DNA of 64,000 nt from Mauremys mutica (Eukaryota > Chordata > Testudines > Geoemydidae): positions 54,954,524-55,018,523 of the forward strand of contig NC_059082.1 in the NCBI RefSeq assembly GCF_020497125.1, read 5' to 3'. Positions 48,701-55,238 of this stretch are shown piece by piece. The translations under genes and the position numbers were made by a program. How positions within the stretch are numbered: the first letter of the stretch is position 1; every line of letters starts with the position of its first letter. A model generated the notes under the pieces. That model searched no databases and had not been told where the DNA came from. It saw only the letters and a list, made by a program, of their open reading frames with translations.

Positions 48701-51700
48701 AGGGCAGCCGAATTCAAAACAATGAGCAGAGTGGCCACTTGATGGATTATGGGTCACTTCCGGAGGCCAATTGATTGCTTTCTGCCCCGTAATGTGTTTA
48801 CACTGCCGATAACACCTCGAGCTGTATGTTTTTTGCAATGCTGCAACCGAAGAGTTTCTAGGCACAAAGTGGCTTGGCAATGTGTACATCACAGGAGTTA
48901 CACCGCAGAAAGCTGCTTTACTGTGCAGAAACTTCCCAGCGTAGACAAGCCTCAGATTTGTCATCTAAAAAGAATGGCTCAAGTGTGGGCATCTCCCTCT
49001 CATCCTCATCAGTGAAGACCAAAGAATTCACTTAGCTTCTCTGCAACGGCCTTGTCTTCCTTGAGTGCTCCGTTAGCATCCTGATCATCCAGTGGCCCCA
49101 CTGATTGGCTGGCTGTCATTCAGCATCTGATATTTGGCCTGCCTAATTAAACTTTTACAGTTGACTTGCCAGACTTGAAGCTCCTTTCTATCTTCCTCAG
49201 TAGGATACAACTTCCAATTTTTAAGAAGAACAGGATTACTTGTGGCACCTTAGAGACTAACAATTTTATCTGAGCATAAGCTTTTGTGGGCTACATCCCA
49301 AGACACATCTGATGAAGTGGGCTGTAACCCACGAAAGCTTATGCTCAAATAAAATTGTTAGTCTCTAAGGTGCCACAAATACTCCTGTTCTTTTTGCGGA
49401 TACAGACTAACACAGCTGCTACTCTGAAACCTTCCAATTTTTAAAGGATGCCTTTTTCCCCCTCTAACTTTTTATTTTACTCTGCTGTTTAACTATGGTG
49501 GCATTGTTTTGGTTCTCTTCCCTTTTTTGTTTGTTTTTGTTTGGGGCATACATTTAATTGAGCCTCTATTATGATGTTTCTAAATAGTTTCCATGCAGCT
49601 TGCAGGCATTTCACTCTTGTGACTGATCCTTTTAATTTCCGTTGAACTAACTTCCTCATTTTTGCGTAGTTCCCCTTTTTGAAGCTCAGTGTTACAGGGG
49701 TGGGTTTCTTTGGTATTTTCCCCCCTTACAAGATTATTAAATTTAATTACATGGTCACTATTACCAAATAGATCAGCTATTTTCACCTCTTGGACCAGAT
49801 CCTATGTGCCATTTAGGACTAAAACAAGAATTGCTTCTCCCCTTGTGCATTACAGGACTAGCTGCTCGAAGAAGCAGTCATTAACAGTGTCTAGAAATTG
49901 TATCTCTGCATCATGTCCTAAGGTGACTATACCTAGTCAATAAAGTGATAGTTGAAATCCCCCATTATTATTACATTTTCTGTTTTTGTAACCTTTCTAA
50001 TCTCCTTGAGCATTTCTCTAGCACCATCACCATCCTGGTCAGGTGGTCAGTAGTATATGCCTACTGCTATACTCATTACTCAAGCATGGAATTTCTATCC
50101 ATAGAGATTCTAAAGGTACAATCTGATTCATTTAAGATTTTTACTATATTTTACTCTATGATTTCTTTCACTCCCCCGCAGCATGACCTACTCTGGCATT
50201 CCTGTATACTCTGTACCTAGTATTACCATGTCCCATTGATTATCATCGTTCCACCAAGTTTCTGTGATGCCTATTATATCAATATCCTCATTTAATACCA
50301 GGTAATCACATTCACCCATCTTTGTATTTAGACTTCTGTAGACTTCTAACCTTTTCTATTCTAACTGAGATTCTCCTGTTTATGCATTCAATGATTGCAT
50401 TATCCCTTTTGGCCACAGCATTGCATGGGGAGCTCATGTTCAGTGGATTATCCACCATGACTCCCAATTCTTTTTCAGACTCACTGCTTCCGAGGATGTT
50501 CCTAGCTGTAGACATTTACATTTAGCCACACTAAAATGCATTTTGTTTGCTTGTGCCCAGTTTACCAGGCAAACCAGATTGCTCTGTCTCAGTGATCTAT
50601 TCCCTCATTATTTACCACTCCCACAATTTTTGTGGAATCTGCAAACTCTACCAGAAATGATTTTCTTTTCTTTCATGTCATTAATAAAAATGTAAATGGC
50701 ATAGGGCCAAAAACTGATCTTTGTTGAATCCCACTAGAACTGCACCCCCTTGATGATGAGTCCCATTTACAATTACATTCTAAGACCTATCAGTTAGCAA
50801 GCTTTTAATCCATGTTGTGTGTGCCATGTTAATTTTATAGTTCTAATTTTATTTTAAACACATCATGCAGTAACAAGTGAAATGCCTTATAGAAATCTAT
50901 TACATCAACATTATTATCTTTATCAAACTTGTATTCTCATCAAAAAAAGATAGAGTGAGTTTGATAGGATCTATTTTCCAAAAAATCCATGTTAATTGCC
51001 ATTAATTATATTACACTCCCTTAATTCTGGAGTTATGGGACTGCGGAGGGTTAGAATGGCAGGTATTATACAATGTGGTCTCTGGAAGCCCACTATCCTC
51101 TCACTGCAGTACTGGTCACGACAGCACTTGCTGGGATGATGCTTAATAAATGATCATACCATTCACTGACAGAGACCTATTAAGTCATCCAGTCCAACCA
51201 TACCAAACCTTTTGAGACATTCTACATTACCAGACTAAGACCTCAGCTGTGCCAGCCAGTGCCCAGCACCTGCCATTCAATGGTGCATTGTGCCCAAACT
51301 TGCAGCTGCCCAAGTGCCACTGTGGGTCAGAGCTCACAGTTGGATGGGAGGTGAACGGCAGCAGTATAGTAAAATCTAGCTCAGAGGCTAATCAAGCTCA
51401 GGAGAAGCCAAGACTCAAAGCAGCAGCCCCAACAGCCTGAATCTGCAGTGCTGGGAAGCCTAGCTGGACCCCACTGGCTGCCCGCACAGTCGTCTGCCCA
51501 ACCACACAAAATCCTTTGCCTTTGGTGAAGTCTTGCAAAGTCACAATATTGAGAGTTTACAGCTTTCCTGATACAGCAACATTTCTCATGGAAACAGACA
51601 GGACCTCTGTGAACACGAATGCAGGGGGTACGATGCCTTCAAAGGAGGTGTGGGGAACACTGCCCCTGGGGACAGCTGATGGTTGTGACAGACTAGGGCC

Positions 51701-53705
51701 AGGGCCATCCTTACCCATAAGCAAAGTACGCAGCTATGTAGGGCACCAGGAAACTTGGGGCACCAAATTTCCTGGTGCCCTGCGCAGTTGCATACTGCTC
51801 CAGCCCTTGCCCCACCTCTTCCCGCCCCTGAGGAGTGCAGCAGGGCCAGGCCTGCACTCACTGGCAGCAAGAAGTGCAGGGACCCAGCCCCAGCCTGCTC
51901 CGCGCTGTCTGTGAGTGCTGGGAGGTGATTCCCTCCTGCTCCCCAACCCAGTCCCCCCATCCCAGGAGAGGCCTTGGGCCAGCCCCACCCACCCCTGCAG
52001 AGGCTTGGGGCCCCCCACACCCTCCCACGAGGAGGCTGTGTAGGGCCCCAAAATAGGTAGGGATGGCCCTGACTAGCCTACAGGTGGCATCTCTCACTCT
52101 CTCCTGTTGAGGCTATTCCACTATGTATAAATACACAGACAATCACTGGGCCAGAGAGAGTGAGCAAGAATGACTCTATAGTCTGGTGGTTAGGGCTCCC
52201 ATCTGGGAGGTGACACACCCAAGTTAATGTTTTTGTTCCAAAGACTATTTATACACAGTGGAACAGTTTCCACAGGAAAGATTGAGCCCCATATCAGAAC
52301 ATCCCATAGCTCCATGGTTAGGGCACTCTCCTGCAGTGTGGAAGATCCAAATTCAATCCCTGCTGCACATCAGGCAGAGGGAGGAATTGAACTTGGGTCT
52401 CCCATACCTCAGGCTGGTGCCCTAATGACTGGACTGCAGCTTATAAGGGAGACACTGCCACCCCCAGGGCCAGCTTTAGGCTGATTCTCCCGATTCCCCT
52501 GAATCGGGCCCCATGCCCAGTGGTGAGTTGGAGCCTGTTCCCAAGCTCCCACAGCTGTCTGCCCCGCCCCTGGCCCCAGCTCACCTCCTCCTCCCCTGCT
52601 TCCCGCAAATCAGATGTTTGCGCGGGAAGCCTGGAAACAAGCAGCGGCAGGTAAGCTGGGGTAGGGGCGGGCACGAGGAGGGCTCCAGGGAGGTGCAGCA
52701 TGGCCCAGTGCAGCCCCGGTCTGGCCCCAGGCGAGCTGCTCTGGCCCGGCCCCGCGGCGCGGCTCCAGCGGGGGTAAGCGGCATGGTAAGAGAGGGGGCT
52801 GCGGGGGAAGAGGAGTGTTGGATAAGGCAGGGGCAGGGAGTCCCGGGGACAGGGAGTTGGGGGGGGGGTTGGATCGGGCAGAGGTTTTGGGGGGGCGGTC
52901 AGGGGATGGGGAAGGGGGGGATTGGGTAGGCGTGGGAGTTCAGGGGGTCTGTTGGGGTGGTGGTGGATGGGGTCAGGGCAGTCAGAGGACAGGGCGAGTT
53001 GGATAGGGGGTGGGGTATTGGGAAGGAGTGGTCAGGGGATAAGGAGCGGGGCGGTTGATGGGTTGCGGTTTCTGAGGGGGGCAGTCAGGGACAGAACATG
53101 GGGCAGGGTTGGAGATGTACTCACTAGGCTATTCCCTACCTGGTCTTCGGCGGCGGGTCCTTCAGTGCCGCGGAAGACCCAGAGCGCCGCCGGGTGAGTC
53201 ATCCTTGCTGGGGTCCCGTCAAATCGGGCCCCGCATTTCCTAAAGCTGGCCCTGGCCACCCCCTCCTCATAAAAAAAAATGCTTTTGGCCAAAACTATTT
53301 GGTGAACGTGTGTCAAATTCACAGTTTCAGTTTGCTGAAAATGTATTACACATAGATTTTAAATGCACAAGAAACATACACAAGTGCAAAACACAGAGGG
53401 AGGAACTAACCCTTCAAAAAAATCAGGGAGTTGCAGCTCAGGCAAATTCCCCTCTGGGCAGCCCCGAAGGAATTTTAAGGGGGGAGGGGATTAGAATCAA
53501 CCTCCATGGATGCCAGGTTATACATACATGGTGATCTCCGTACTGGTGCACTCAGGTCCTTTCCCCTTGGACGCCTGCAGGAGCCAGCGCAGCAGAACAG
53601 TGTCCTCCGGCACCTGGAAGCGGAAGAGTTTGGCGTTCCCATACCAGCTGTAGGAGGACAGCTTCTGGGCACTCTGAGAAAAATACTCAGAGATGTACAG
53701 GAGGT
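15426..53705 (-). CDS. PGAP6: post-GPI-attachment to proteins 6 (TMEM8A), GPI-specific phospholipase A2; first exon not seen
   Basis: In mammals this cell-surface enzyme cleaves a fatty acid from GPI anchors and releases proteins such as CRIPTO; that role is known for the family, not shown here. Twelve minus-strand exons (53705-53528, 42314-42107, 39114-38981, 38528-38263, 36641-36292, 26327-26234, 25365-25242, 23274-23138, 21058-20880, 19470-19324, 16523-16407, 15722-15426) join in unbroken phase to about 743 residues; human PGAP6 has 771. The extracellular part has many N-x-S/T sites. An EGF-like motif follows, with CGTYGQC and the pair GCSC and WSGWSC across a splice. Then comes a multi-pass membrane domain of the CREST superfamily, with candidate catalytic His and Asp in [19 protein letters not shown] and THSIWH. 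The signal-peptide exon is missing and presumably lies beyond 64 kb. No stops or frameshifts were seen. Confidence 0.95.
16407..16523 (-). CDS. PGAP6: PGAP6 exon (11th seen)
   Basis: The exon has 39 codons, phase 0 at both ends: [18 protein letters not shown] followed by a second membrane segment [12 protein letters not shown]. The acceptor is CTTAG and the donor is GG|GTAAGT. Confidence 0.95.
16524..17108. other. PGAP6 intron, nothing recognised
   Basis: No coding exon or clear mobile element was recognised in this part of the intron. Confidence 0.5.
17109..17246. mobile_element. small hAT-type MITE with perfect 8-bp target duplication
   Basis: The element at 17117-17238 is flanked by ACACACAG on both sides (17109-17116 and 17239-17246). 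Its ends are TAGGCTGACCAGACAGG and GGGACATCTGGTCACCT, inverted copies of each other with a 2-nt offset at the left. Confidence 0.82.
17247..19323. other. PGAP6 intron, nothing recognised
   Basis: The stretch is about 2 kb of intron without a recognisable exon or mobile element. Open frames such as 18534-19040 show no family resemblance or splice logic. Confidence 0.5.
19324..19470 (-). CDS. PGAP6: PGAP6 exon (10th seen), carries the FYHACD motif
   Basis: The exon has 49 codons, phase 0 at both ends, starting [20 protein letters not shown]. The His and Asp residues fit the conserved CREST set, and a membrane segment ([14 protein letters not shown]) follows. The acceptor is CTCTAG and the donor is TAC|GTGAGT. 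Confidence 0.95.
19471..20879. other. PGAP6 intron, nothing recognised
   Basis: No exon or secure repeat was recognised in this intron. Confidence 0.5.
20880..21058 (-). CDS. PGAP6: PGAP6 exon (9th seen), end of EGF-like domain and first membrane helices
   Basis: The exon is 179 nt, starting two bases into a glycine codon: [12 protein letters not shown], then [20 protein letters not shown] and an aromatic-rich helix. The acceptor is GCCAG and the donor is ACG|GTAAGT. Confidence 0.95.
21059..23137. other. PGAP6 intron, nothing recognised
   Basis: The stretch is about 2.1 kb of intron with no recognised exon, RNA gene or secure mobile element. Confidence 0.5.
23138..23274 (-). CDS. PGAP6: PGAP6 exon (8th seen), EGF-like cysteines
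   Basis: The exon is 137 nt and encodes [20 protein letters not shown], then [20 protein letters not shown] and SCKAG across the splice. The cysteine spacing fits an EGF-like domain. The acceptor is CTGCAG and the donor is GCTG|GTGAGT. Confidence 0.95.
23275..25241. other. PGAP6 intron, nothing recognised
   Basis: No exon was found. The GC-rich stretch at about 23900-24320 has weak self-similarity (two 'ggcccccagg/aagtttggg' segments near 24162 and 24249), which is not enough to call an element. Confidence 0.45.
25242..25365 (-). CDS. PGAP6: PGAP6 exon (7th seen)
   Basis: The exon is 124 nt and encodes [20 protein letters not shown], then [18 protein letters not shown]. Of two possible acceptors, the upstream one (CTCTGAAG, just above 25365) is chosen because it keeps phase with the previous exon; the one 11 nt inside does not. 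The donor is CAGGG|GTGAGT. Confidence 0.92.
25366..26233. other. PGAP6 intron, nothing recognised
   Basis: No recognisable exon or repeat was found in this short intron. Confidence 0.5.
26234..26327 (-). CDS. PGAP6: PGAP6 exon (6th seen)
   Basis: The exon is 94 nt and encodes [20 protein letters not shown], then LNTTRNCST, with two or more N-glycosylation sites. The acceptor is CCTCAG and the donor is CACAG|GTACGG. It begins in phase 0 after the long intron that holds the 8.75-kb repeat element. Confidence 0.93.
27496..28000 (-). pseudogene. C-terminal part of the uncharacterised element-borne gene
   Basis: Minus-strand fragments include [20 protein letters not shown] (about 27910) and [20 protein letters not shown] (about 27610). 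These fit, from memory, the C-terminal pattern LPPC...L..H..RANYQ of a large, unnamed protein family found in many copies in cnidarians, molluscs and fish. Frames are broken by stops, so the copy is dead. It is the distal part of the gene whose middle lies at 31735-33250, separated by the LINE insertion. Confidence 0.5.
28070..31710 (+). mobile_element. non-LTR retrotransposon (Jockey/I-like) with inverted 5' part
   Basis: On the minus strand, 29406-28259 reads as an APE endonuclease ([10 protein letters not shown] near 29310, [13 protein letters not shown] near 29050) and then the linker ([14 protein letters not shown] near 28440). On the plus strand, 29320 onward reads as reverse transcriptase ([67 protein letters not shown] near 30674) and a C-terminal part ending near 31706. 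The opposite directions meeting near 29320 are what twin priming leaves behind. Frames are broken by stops. The clade call is from motif style only. A solo LTR sits at 29694-30385. Confidence 0.75.
29689..30390 (+). mobile_element. solo LTR nested in the LINE
   Basis: The segment 29694-30385 (692 bp) begins TGTAGTGGGGCGG and ends CGCCCCACCACA, has a TATA-like CCTATAAAAGGG near 29831-29842, and no internal coding. The five flanking bases are GATGG on the left and GATAG on the right (4 of 5). When it is taken out, the RT reading resumes across the gap (THIED... then [16 protein letters not shown]), which confirms insertion. The orientation is inferred from the TATA box. Confidence 0.8.
31735..33250 (-). 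pseudogene. uncharacterised element-borne gene, central part, decayed
   Basis: The minus strand keeps, in broken frames: [19 protein letters not shown] (about 33160), [20 protein letters not shown] (about 33085), [20 protein letters not shown] (about 32950-32890), GAFHTPCCF and [12 protein letters not shown] (about 32340-32260), and [10 protein letters not shown] with EDDWKLHL (about 31950-31870). From memory these match, in order, the conserved blocks of an unnamed multi-copy protein family seen in many animals (blocks of the type DN-D-N--TLDG--T-H-M, GL-D----SGVY, RAER-GDW-LHL). No function is known to me. Stops and frame changes show it is not expressed as a full protein. Confidence 0.55.
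33251..34585 (-). other. internal part of the long element, possible N-terminal gene remains
   Basis: This stretch is absent from the short copy at 4.7-6.3 kb. Minus-strand frames near 33560-33900 are short and broken, and no conserved block was recognised in them. It probably holds the decayed 5' part of the element's gene. Confidence 0.4.
35690..35815 (-). mobile_element. possible SINE fragment, antisense
   Basis: The words 'gagagactgtgacttcccaa', 'gcagagcagggacttgaac' and 'ctactggaccatccttcct' resemble the MIR/tRNA-type SINE style in reverse. It is short and diverged. Confidence 0.4.
35816..36291. other. PGAP6 intron, nothing recognised
   Basis: No exon or repeat was recognised between the SINE-like fragment and the next exon. 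Confidence 0.5.
36292..36641 (-). CDS. PGAP6: PGAP6 exon (5th seen), extracellular
   Basis: The exon is 350 nt, the largest in the gene. It includes [40 protein letters not shown] and [14 protein letters not shown]. It is rich in N-glycosylation sites (NQS, NAS, NTT). The acceptor is CTGCAG and the donor is GAG|GTACAG. Confidence 0.95.
36642..38262. other. PGAP6 intron, nothing recognised
   Basis: The stretch is about 1.6 kb with no recognised exon or secure repeat. Confidence 0.5.
38263..38528 (-). CDS. PGAP6: PGAP6 exon (4th seen), extracellular
   Basis: The exon is 266 nt: [58 protein letters not shown]. The acceptor is CTGCAG and the donor is ACAG|GTGTGC. Paired cysteines and N-glycosylation sites fit a secreted or luminal domain. 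Confidence 0.95.
38529..38980. other. PGAP6 intron, nothing recognised
   Basis: No repeat or exon was recognised. Confidence 0.5.
38981..39114 (-). CDS. PGAP6: PGAP6 exon (3rd seen), extracellular
   Basis: The exon is 134 nt: [20 protein letters not shown], then [14 protein letters not shown]. Only this frame is free of stops. The acceptor is CTGCAG and the donor is CAA|GTAAGT. Confidence 0.95.
39306..39542. mobile_element. hAT-type MITE with perfect 8-bp target duplication
   Basis: The element at 39314-39534 is flanked by CCCTAGCC on both sides (39306-39313 and 39535-39542). Its ends are CAGGGGTTCTCAAACTGGGG and AAAGTTTGAGAACCACTG, inverted copies of each other. The interior is 'ggggtcgca'-rich and non-coding. 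Confidence 0.92.
39543..40394. other. PGAP6 intron, nothing recognised
   Basis: No exon or secure mobile element was seen between the MITE and the CR1 copy. Confidence 0.5.
40395..40808 (+). mobile_element. CR1 LINE 3' end
   Basis: The sense CR1 3' part contains 'gtttagtctggagaagagaa', 'ggacatgataacagttttca', 'tggactagatgacctctcga', and the closing 'ttccagttctatgatgattc' with the short ATTCTATG-type terminal repeat. It is strongly 5'-truncated and non-coding at the 3' end. Confidence 0.9.
41328..41648. mobile_element. hAT-type MITE inside a CR1-like tail
   Basis: The ends are CAGGGGTTCTCCCGCTTCTC and CACAGTTTGAGAACCGCTG. They are inverted and related to those at 39314. The interior has repeated 'cctgaagcctgagccc' units. 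The flanking sequences 'gaccactgtgatcatct' and 'agtctgacttcctgtag' would join into a CR1-type tail. The 8-bp target copies no longer match. Confidence 0.72.
42107..42314 (-). CDS. PGAP6: PGAP6 exon (2nd seen), extracellular
   Basis: The exon is 208 nt: [40 protein letters not shown], then [18 protein letters not shown]. The acceptor is TTGCAG and the donor is AAG|GTAAGG. It contains several N-glycosylation sites. Confidence 0.95.
42810..43405 (-). mobile_element. CR1-like LINE fragments, antisense
   Basis: The stretch 'agacccaagatccatctagt' with 'tgcttcagag' (about 42830-42900), and then 'aattcctctctgaatcttgc' and 'ttgctcttctctgaacctct', resemble the antisense CR1 sequence at 46000-46500 in this window. 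No open frame was recognised. Confidence 0.6.
43565..43692 (+). mobile_element. Penelope-like 3' tail, short copy
   Basis: This stretch matches the forward half of the 4221-4432 element: 'gacaaagtgggtattc', 'tgttagtctataaggtgcca', and ends CTAACCCGGCTACCCCTCTG. It has no inverted half and no clear target duplication. Confidence 0.75.
43921..44733. mobile_element. MITE with 'TGTCTACAC' ends, split by a hAT insertion
   Basis: The left end is ACATGTCTACACTTTGCTCC and the right end is CTCTGCAGTGTAGACCAGA, an imperfect inverted repeat. The interior is interrupted at 44063-44539 by a hAT-type element. It is related to the element at 47299-48955 (both have 'cacactgtgctcc/ctttgctccttgtg' close to the left end). 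Confidence 0.6.
44055..44547. mobile_element. hAT-type element nested in a MITE
   Basis: The element at 44063-44539 is flanked by ATCTACAC (44055-44062) and GTCTACAC (44540-44547), 7 of 8 identical. Its ends are CAGAAGTCCCC and AAAGTTTGGGGACCACTA. The interior is rich in 'cagccccagcc' low-complexity sequence, which creates meaningless open frames in several registers. Confidence 0.75.
44955..45896. mobile_element. AT-rich MITE with 20-bp inverted ends
   Basis: The element at 44961-45890 has ends TACTCCTGGAGGAATTCTGC and, in reverse complement, TACTCCTGGGAGAATTCTGC (18 of 20). TCTATC flanks it on both sides (44955-44960 and 45891-45896). The left interior repeats 'aaaattctgca' several times. 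It is non-coding. Confidence 0.85.
46000..47298 (-). mobile_element. CR1 LINE, antisense, RT region
   Basis: The minus strand reads [32 protein letters not shown] and [14 protein letters not shown] (47002-46703), and above that [20 protein letters not shown] (47278-47087), the CR1 RT region with its ADD catalytic motif. Stops break the frame. It abuts the MITE beginning at 47299. Confidence 0.9.
47788..48620 (+). mobile_element. Penelope-like element, 5'-truncated, with GIY-YIG endonuclease and 3' tail
   Basis: The insertion at 47797-48611 is flanked by CTCTGCCTC on both sides (47788-47796 and 48612-48620). It holds a GIY-YIG endonuclease frame and then a 3' tail: 'gaagtgagctgcagctcacg', 'ttgttagtctttaaggtgcc', 'gactaacacggctgctactc'. 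The same tail style occurs at 4221, 43565 and 49225. This copy shows which mobile family those short pieces come from. Confidence 0.88.
47820..48293 (+). pseudogene. GIY-YIG endonuclease domain of a Penelope-like retroelement
   Basis: Penelope-like elements fuse a reverse transcriptase to a C-terminal GIY-YIG nuclease that nicks the target. Here only the nuclease remains: a cysteine cluster [11 protein letters not shown] (about 47860), then [30 protein letters not shown] (catalytic Y-x-G and R of GIY-YIG), HFNLSNHSV, and a C terminus ending [10 protein letters not shown]. The frame is open from 47982 to the stop at 48293. One stop occurs further upstream near 47830, and the RT is absent, so the copy cannot move on its own. 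Confidence 0.88.
49000..51010 (-). mobile_element. CR1-type LINE, antisense, degraded
   Basis: The minus strand holds CR1-like fragments, for example [17 protein letters not shown] near 50480 and matching non-coding antisense words such as 'atttgtggaatctgcaaact' style near 50625 and 'ccatttacaattacattcta' near 50763. A Penelope-like fold-back tail is inserted at 49225-49430. No intact frame is left. Confidence 0.7.
49211..49444 (+). mobile_element. Penelope-like 3' tail inserted as a fold-back, with 14-bp target duplication
   Basis: The element at 49225-49430 lies between two copies of CTTCCAATTTTTAA (49211-49224 and 49431-49444). The first part is an inverted copy of the tail ('ggcaccttagagactaacaa'); the second part is the forward tail ending GACTAACACAGCTGCTACTC. 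Removing it restores continuous CR1 antisense sequence. Confidence 0.9.
51011..51691. other. PGAP6 intron, nothing recognised
   Basis: This stretch separates the CR1 fragment and the next hAT element. It holds no exon and no secure repeat. Confidence 0.45.
51692..52079. mobile_element. non-autonomous hAT-type element, same family as 13980-14409
   Basis: The element at 51700-52071 begins CAGGGCCATCCTTACC; the reverse complement of its right end begins CAGGGCCATCCCTACC. The flanks are ACTAGGGC and ACTAGCCT, sharing ACTAG. It shares 'tagggcaccaggaaa' and 'tttcctggtgccct' with the 13980 copy in opposite orientation. Confidence 0.8.
52160..52440 (+). mobile_element. tRNA-derived SINE-like segments
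   Basis: Two tRNA-like units occur: 'gtctggtggttagggctccc' (about 52182) and 'agctccatggttagggcact' (about 52308) followed by a B-box-like 'aaattcaatccc'. These look like A- and B-box remnants of a tRNA-Glu-like SINE; no functional tRNA is implied. Confidence 0.5.
52457..53262. mobile_element. GC-rich non-autonomous hAT-type element with perfect target duplication
   Basis: The element at 52465-53254 has perfect 16-bp inverted ends CAGGGCCAGCTTTAGG and GCCACCCC on both sides (52457-52464 and 53255-53262). Near its right end it has 'ggcggcgggtccttcag' and 'ccgcggaagaccc', which resemble the right end of the 56969-58427 element, so the two are probably relatives. Confidence 0.92.
53528..53705 (-). 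CDS. PGAP6: PGAP6 exon (most 5' exon seen), extracellular
   Basis: The exon is 178 nt: [20 protein letters not shown], then [20 protein letters not shown] and [11 protein letters not shown]. The acceptor is TTCCAG above 53705 and the donor is CAT|GTATGT below 53528. It begins two bases into a codon, so at least one more coding exon, expected to hold the signal peptide, lies further right. Confidence 0.94.
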
Positions 53706-54620
53706 CTGGAAGAGAGAGAGCAGAGGTTAGGGAGCCTACATGCAGGTCCTATCCACAGGGATGTGTGGGCGTTCTAGTGTCGCTGGAAAAACCCCCGTTA
53801 CTTCACCGACTTCTCACACAGGACCCTGTGCTCTCACCTCCTGCCACAATCCAGTCAGTCACCTATGTGCCACCTTAGCCCTGCTCCTGTGAGAGGGACA
53901 GTCAACACCGTCAGCATTAACCAGACACAGATGCCAATCTCACTACTCCCGTCACACTGCAAGATCACACTCTCATGCAGGCCAAGCCTTCAGTGGCCAG
54001 GATATGCCAGAGGAGGAGGAAAGGGCCTAGCTGGATAGACGCATTACATCCCATGCAGTCTAGTTACCGGATAACATGGGAGTCAAGGTAGAAGGGAGGG
54101 GACCAAGGACAGAGAAAGCCTGGAGGGACCCTCAGGAGGGGAAGGGGAGAAGCCAGCCAGAGAGATGCTAGTGGCACAGTCAGACATGATGGAGGCAGTA
54201 AAGCCACCAAGCAAACAGCCACAAAAGCCCAGCGGCAGGTGGATGGAGTGAATAACTGGGCTAAAATGAGCTGGATGGACCCAGGAGGATGAGGCTCGCA
54301 CAGAGGCCTTGGACTTGGCATGCAGCAGTCATTAATGGTTTTAGGGCACGATAGGACATTGCATCTCAGTGACTGGCTGTGGCATCACTAAGAAAAGAAC
54401 CATGTCAATCCTCAGCCCCTGACCTCTCTTTTTCAAATGCACCTTCCAATGCCTGGCCTTGCTTCCTGGTCCTGAAAGGCCAACAGGACATGGTCAGACA
54501 CAAGGTGGCTCATGGTAACTCAGGGAGTGCACTAGCACACAGGGCTAGGCACTGAGGGTCCATAGCCAAGGACTCCTTCAGAGTCTCAGAGTCTCCTGGG
54601 GAAGCAGGGCTCTGAACTGA
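53706..54620. other. PGAP6 first-intron sequence, nothing recognised
   Basis: No signal-peptide exon and no clear repeat was found here. Confidence 0.45.
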
Positions 54621-54743
54621 TGGGCAGCGTGACTCAGACTACTCTGCTATACCTCTCTGGTGTAGTATTCAGGCCAGTACACTGGCCTGGCCCAAATACT
54701 ACACCAGAGAGATATAGCAGAGTAGTCTGAGTCACGCTGCCCA
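54621..54743. repeat. near-perfect hairpin (inverted repeat, arms about 48 bp)
   Basis: The arm TGGGCAGCGTGACTCAGACT and onward (54621-54668) is matched in reverse complement by 54696-54743 with about one mismatch. The loop of about 27 bp itself contains 'ggccagtacactggcc', a shorter palindrome. It has no coding capacity and no recognised family. Confidence 0.9.
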
Positions 54744-54885
54744 AGACAGACGTGGAGATCAAACTCAAGTTTCTCTTGCCCAGTAACTAGGGGACAAAGC
54801 TTCCAGGTGGGGTGAAAAGTTCAGCTCTAACCAAAATTTATAGGATGCAACAGCCAGGAGGCTATTGTGGATACAGAGCACTTAG

Positions 54886-55085
54886 GGTACATCTACACTG
54901 CTATAAGAGACCTGCAGGATGGCTGCAGCAGGCTTGGCTCAGCTGGCTCGGGCTGTGGGTCTATAAAACTGCAGTGTAGACATATGGGCTTGGGCTCGAG
55001 CCCAGGCTCTGAGACCCTGCCAGGAGGGTGGCTCTCATAATCCAGGCTCCAGCCCAAGCCTGAATGTCTCACCTGACAAGGGGAC
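54886..55085. mobile_element. decayed MITE of the 'GTACATCTACACTG' type
   Basis: The left end TTAGGGTACATCTACACTGC and an inner 'gcagtgtagacatatgggct' (about 54971) form an inverted pair. The rest to about 55085 is a GC-rich 'ggcttgggctcgagccc' segment. The boundaries are uncertain. Confidence 0.45.
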
Positions 55086-55238
55086 CCGTACACGGACCCT
55101 TACAATACCTCAAAGCAGGAACTGGCCTGGCCTGCACTCAAGGGACTGCAATTTGACAGGGTAATCATGGGTTTAATTTCTTGGCACACAGGCCCAGTTT
55201 TTCACTCAGCAACTCAGGCTTTGTTTCCTAGTGCAGAC

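Larger units (their letters stand above)
47299..48955. mobile_element. MITE with 'GGTATGTCTACACTGG' ends, split by a Penelope-like insertion
   Basis: The left end is CAGGGTATGTCTACACTGGC (47299) and the right end is CCCAGCGTAGACAAGCCTC (about 48935-48955), an inverted pair. The centre is interrupted by the Penelope-like element at 47797-48611. Exact target duplication was not secured. Confidence 0.6.

Noticed and set aside
52160..52440. Functional tRNA genes
   Set aside because: The A- and B-box-like pieces are diverged, no cloverleaf closes, and similar units are common SINE heads.
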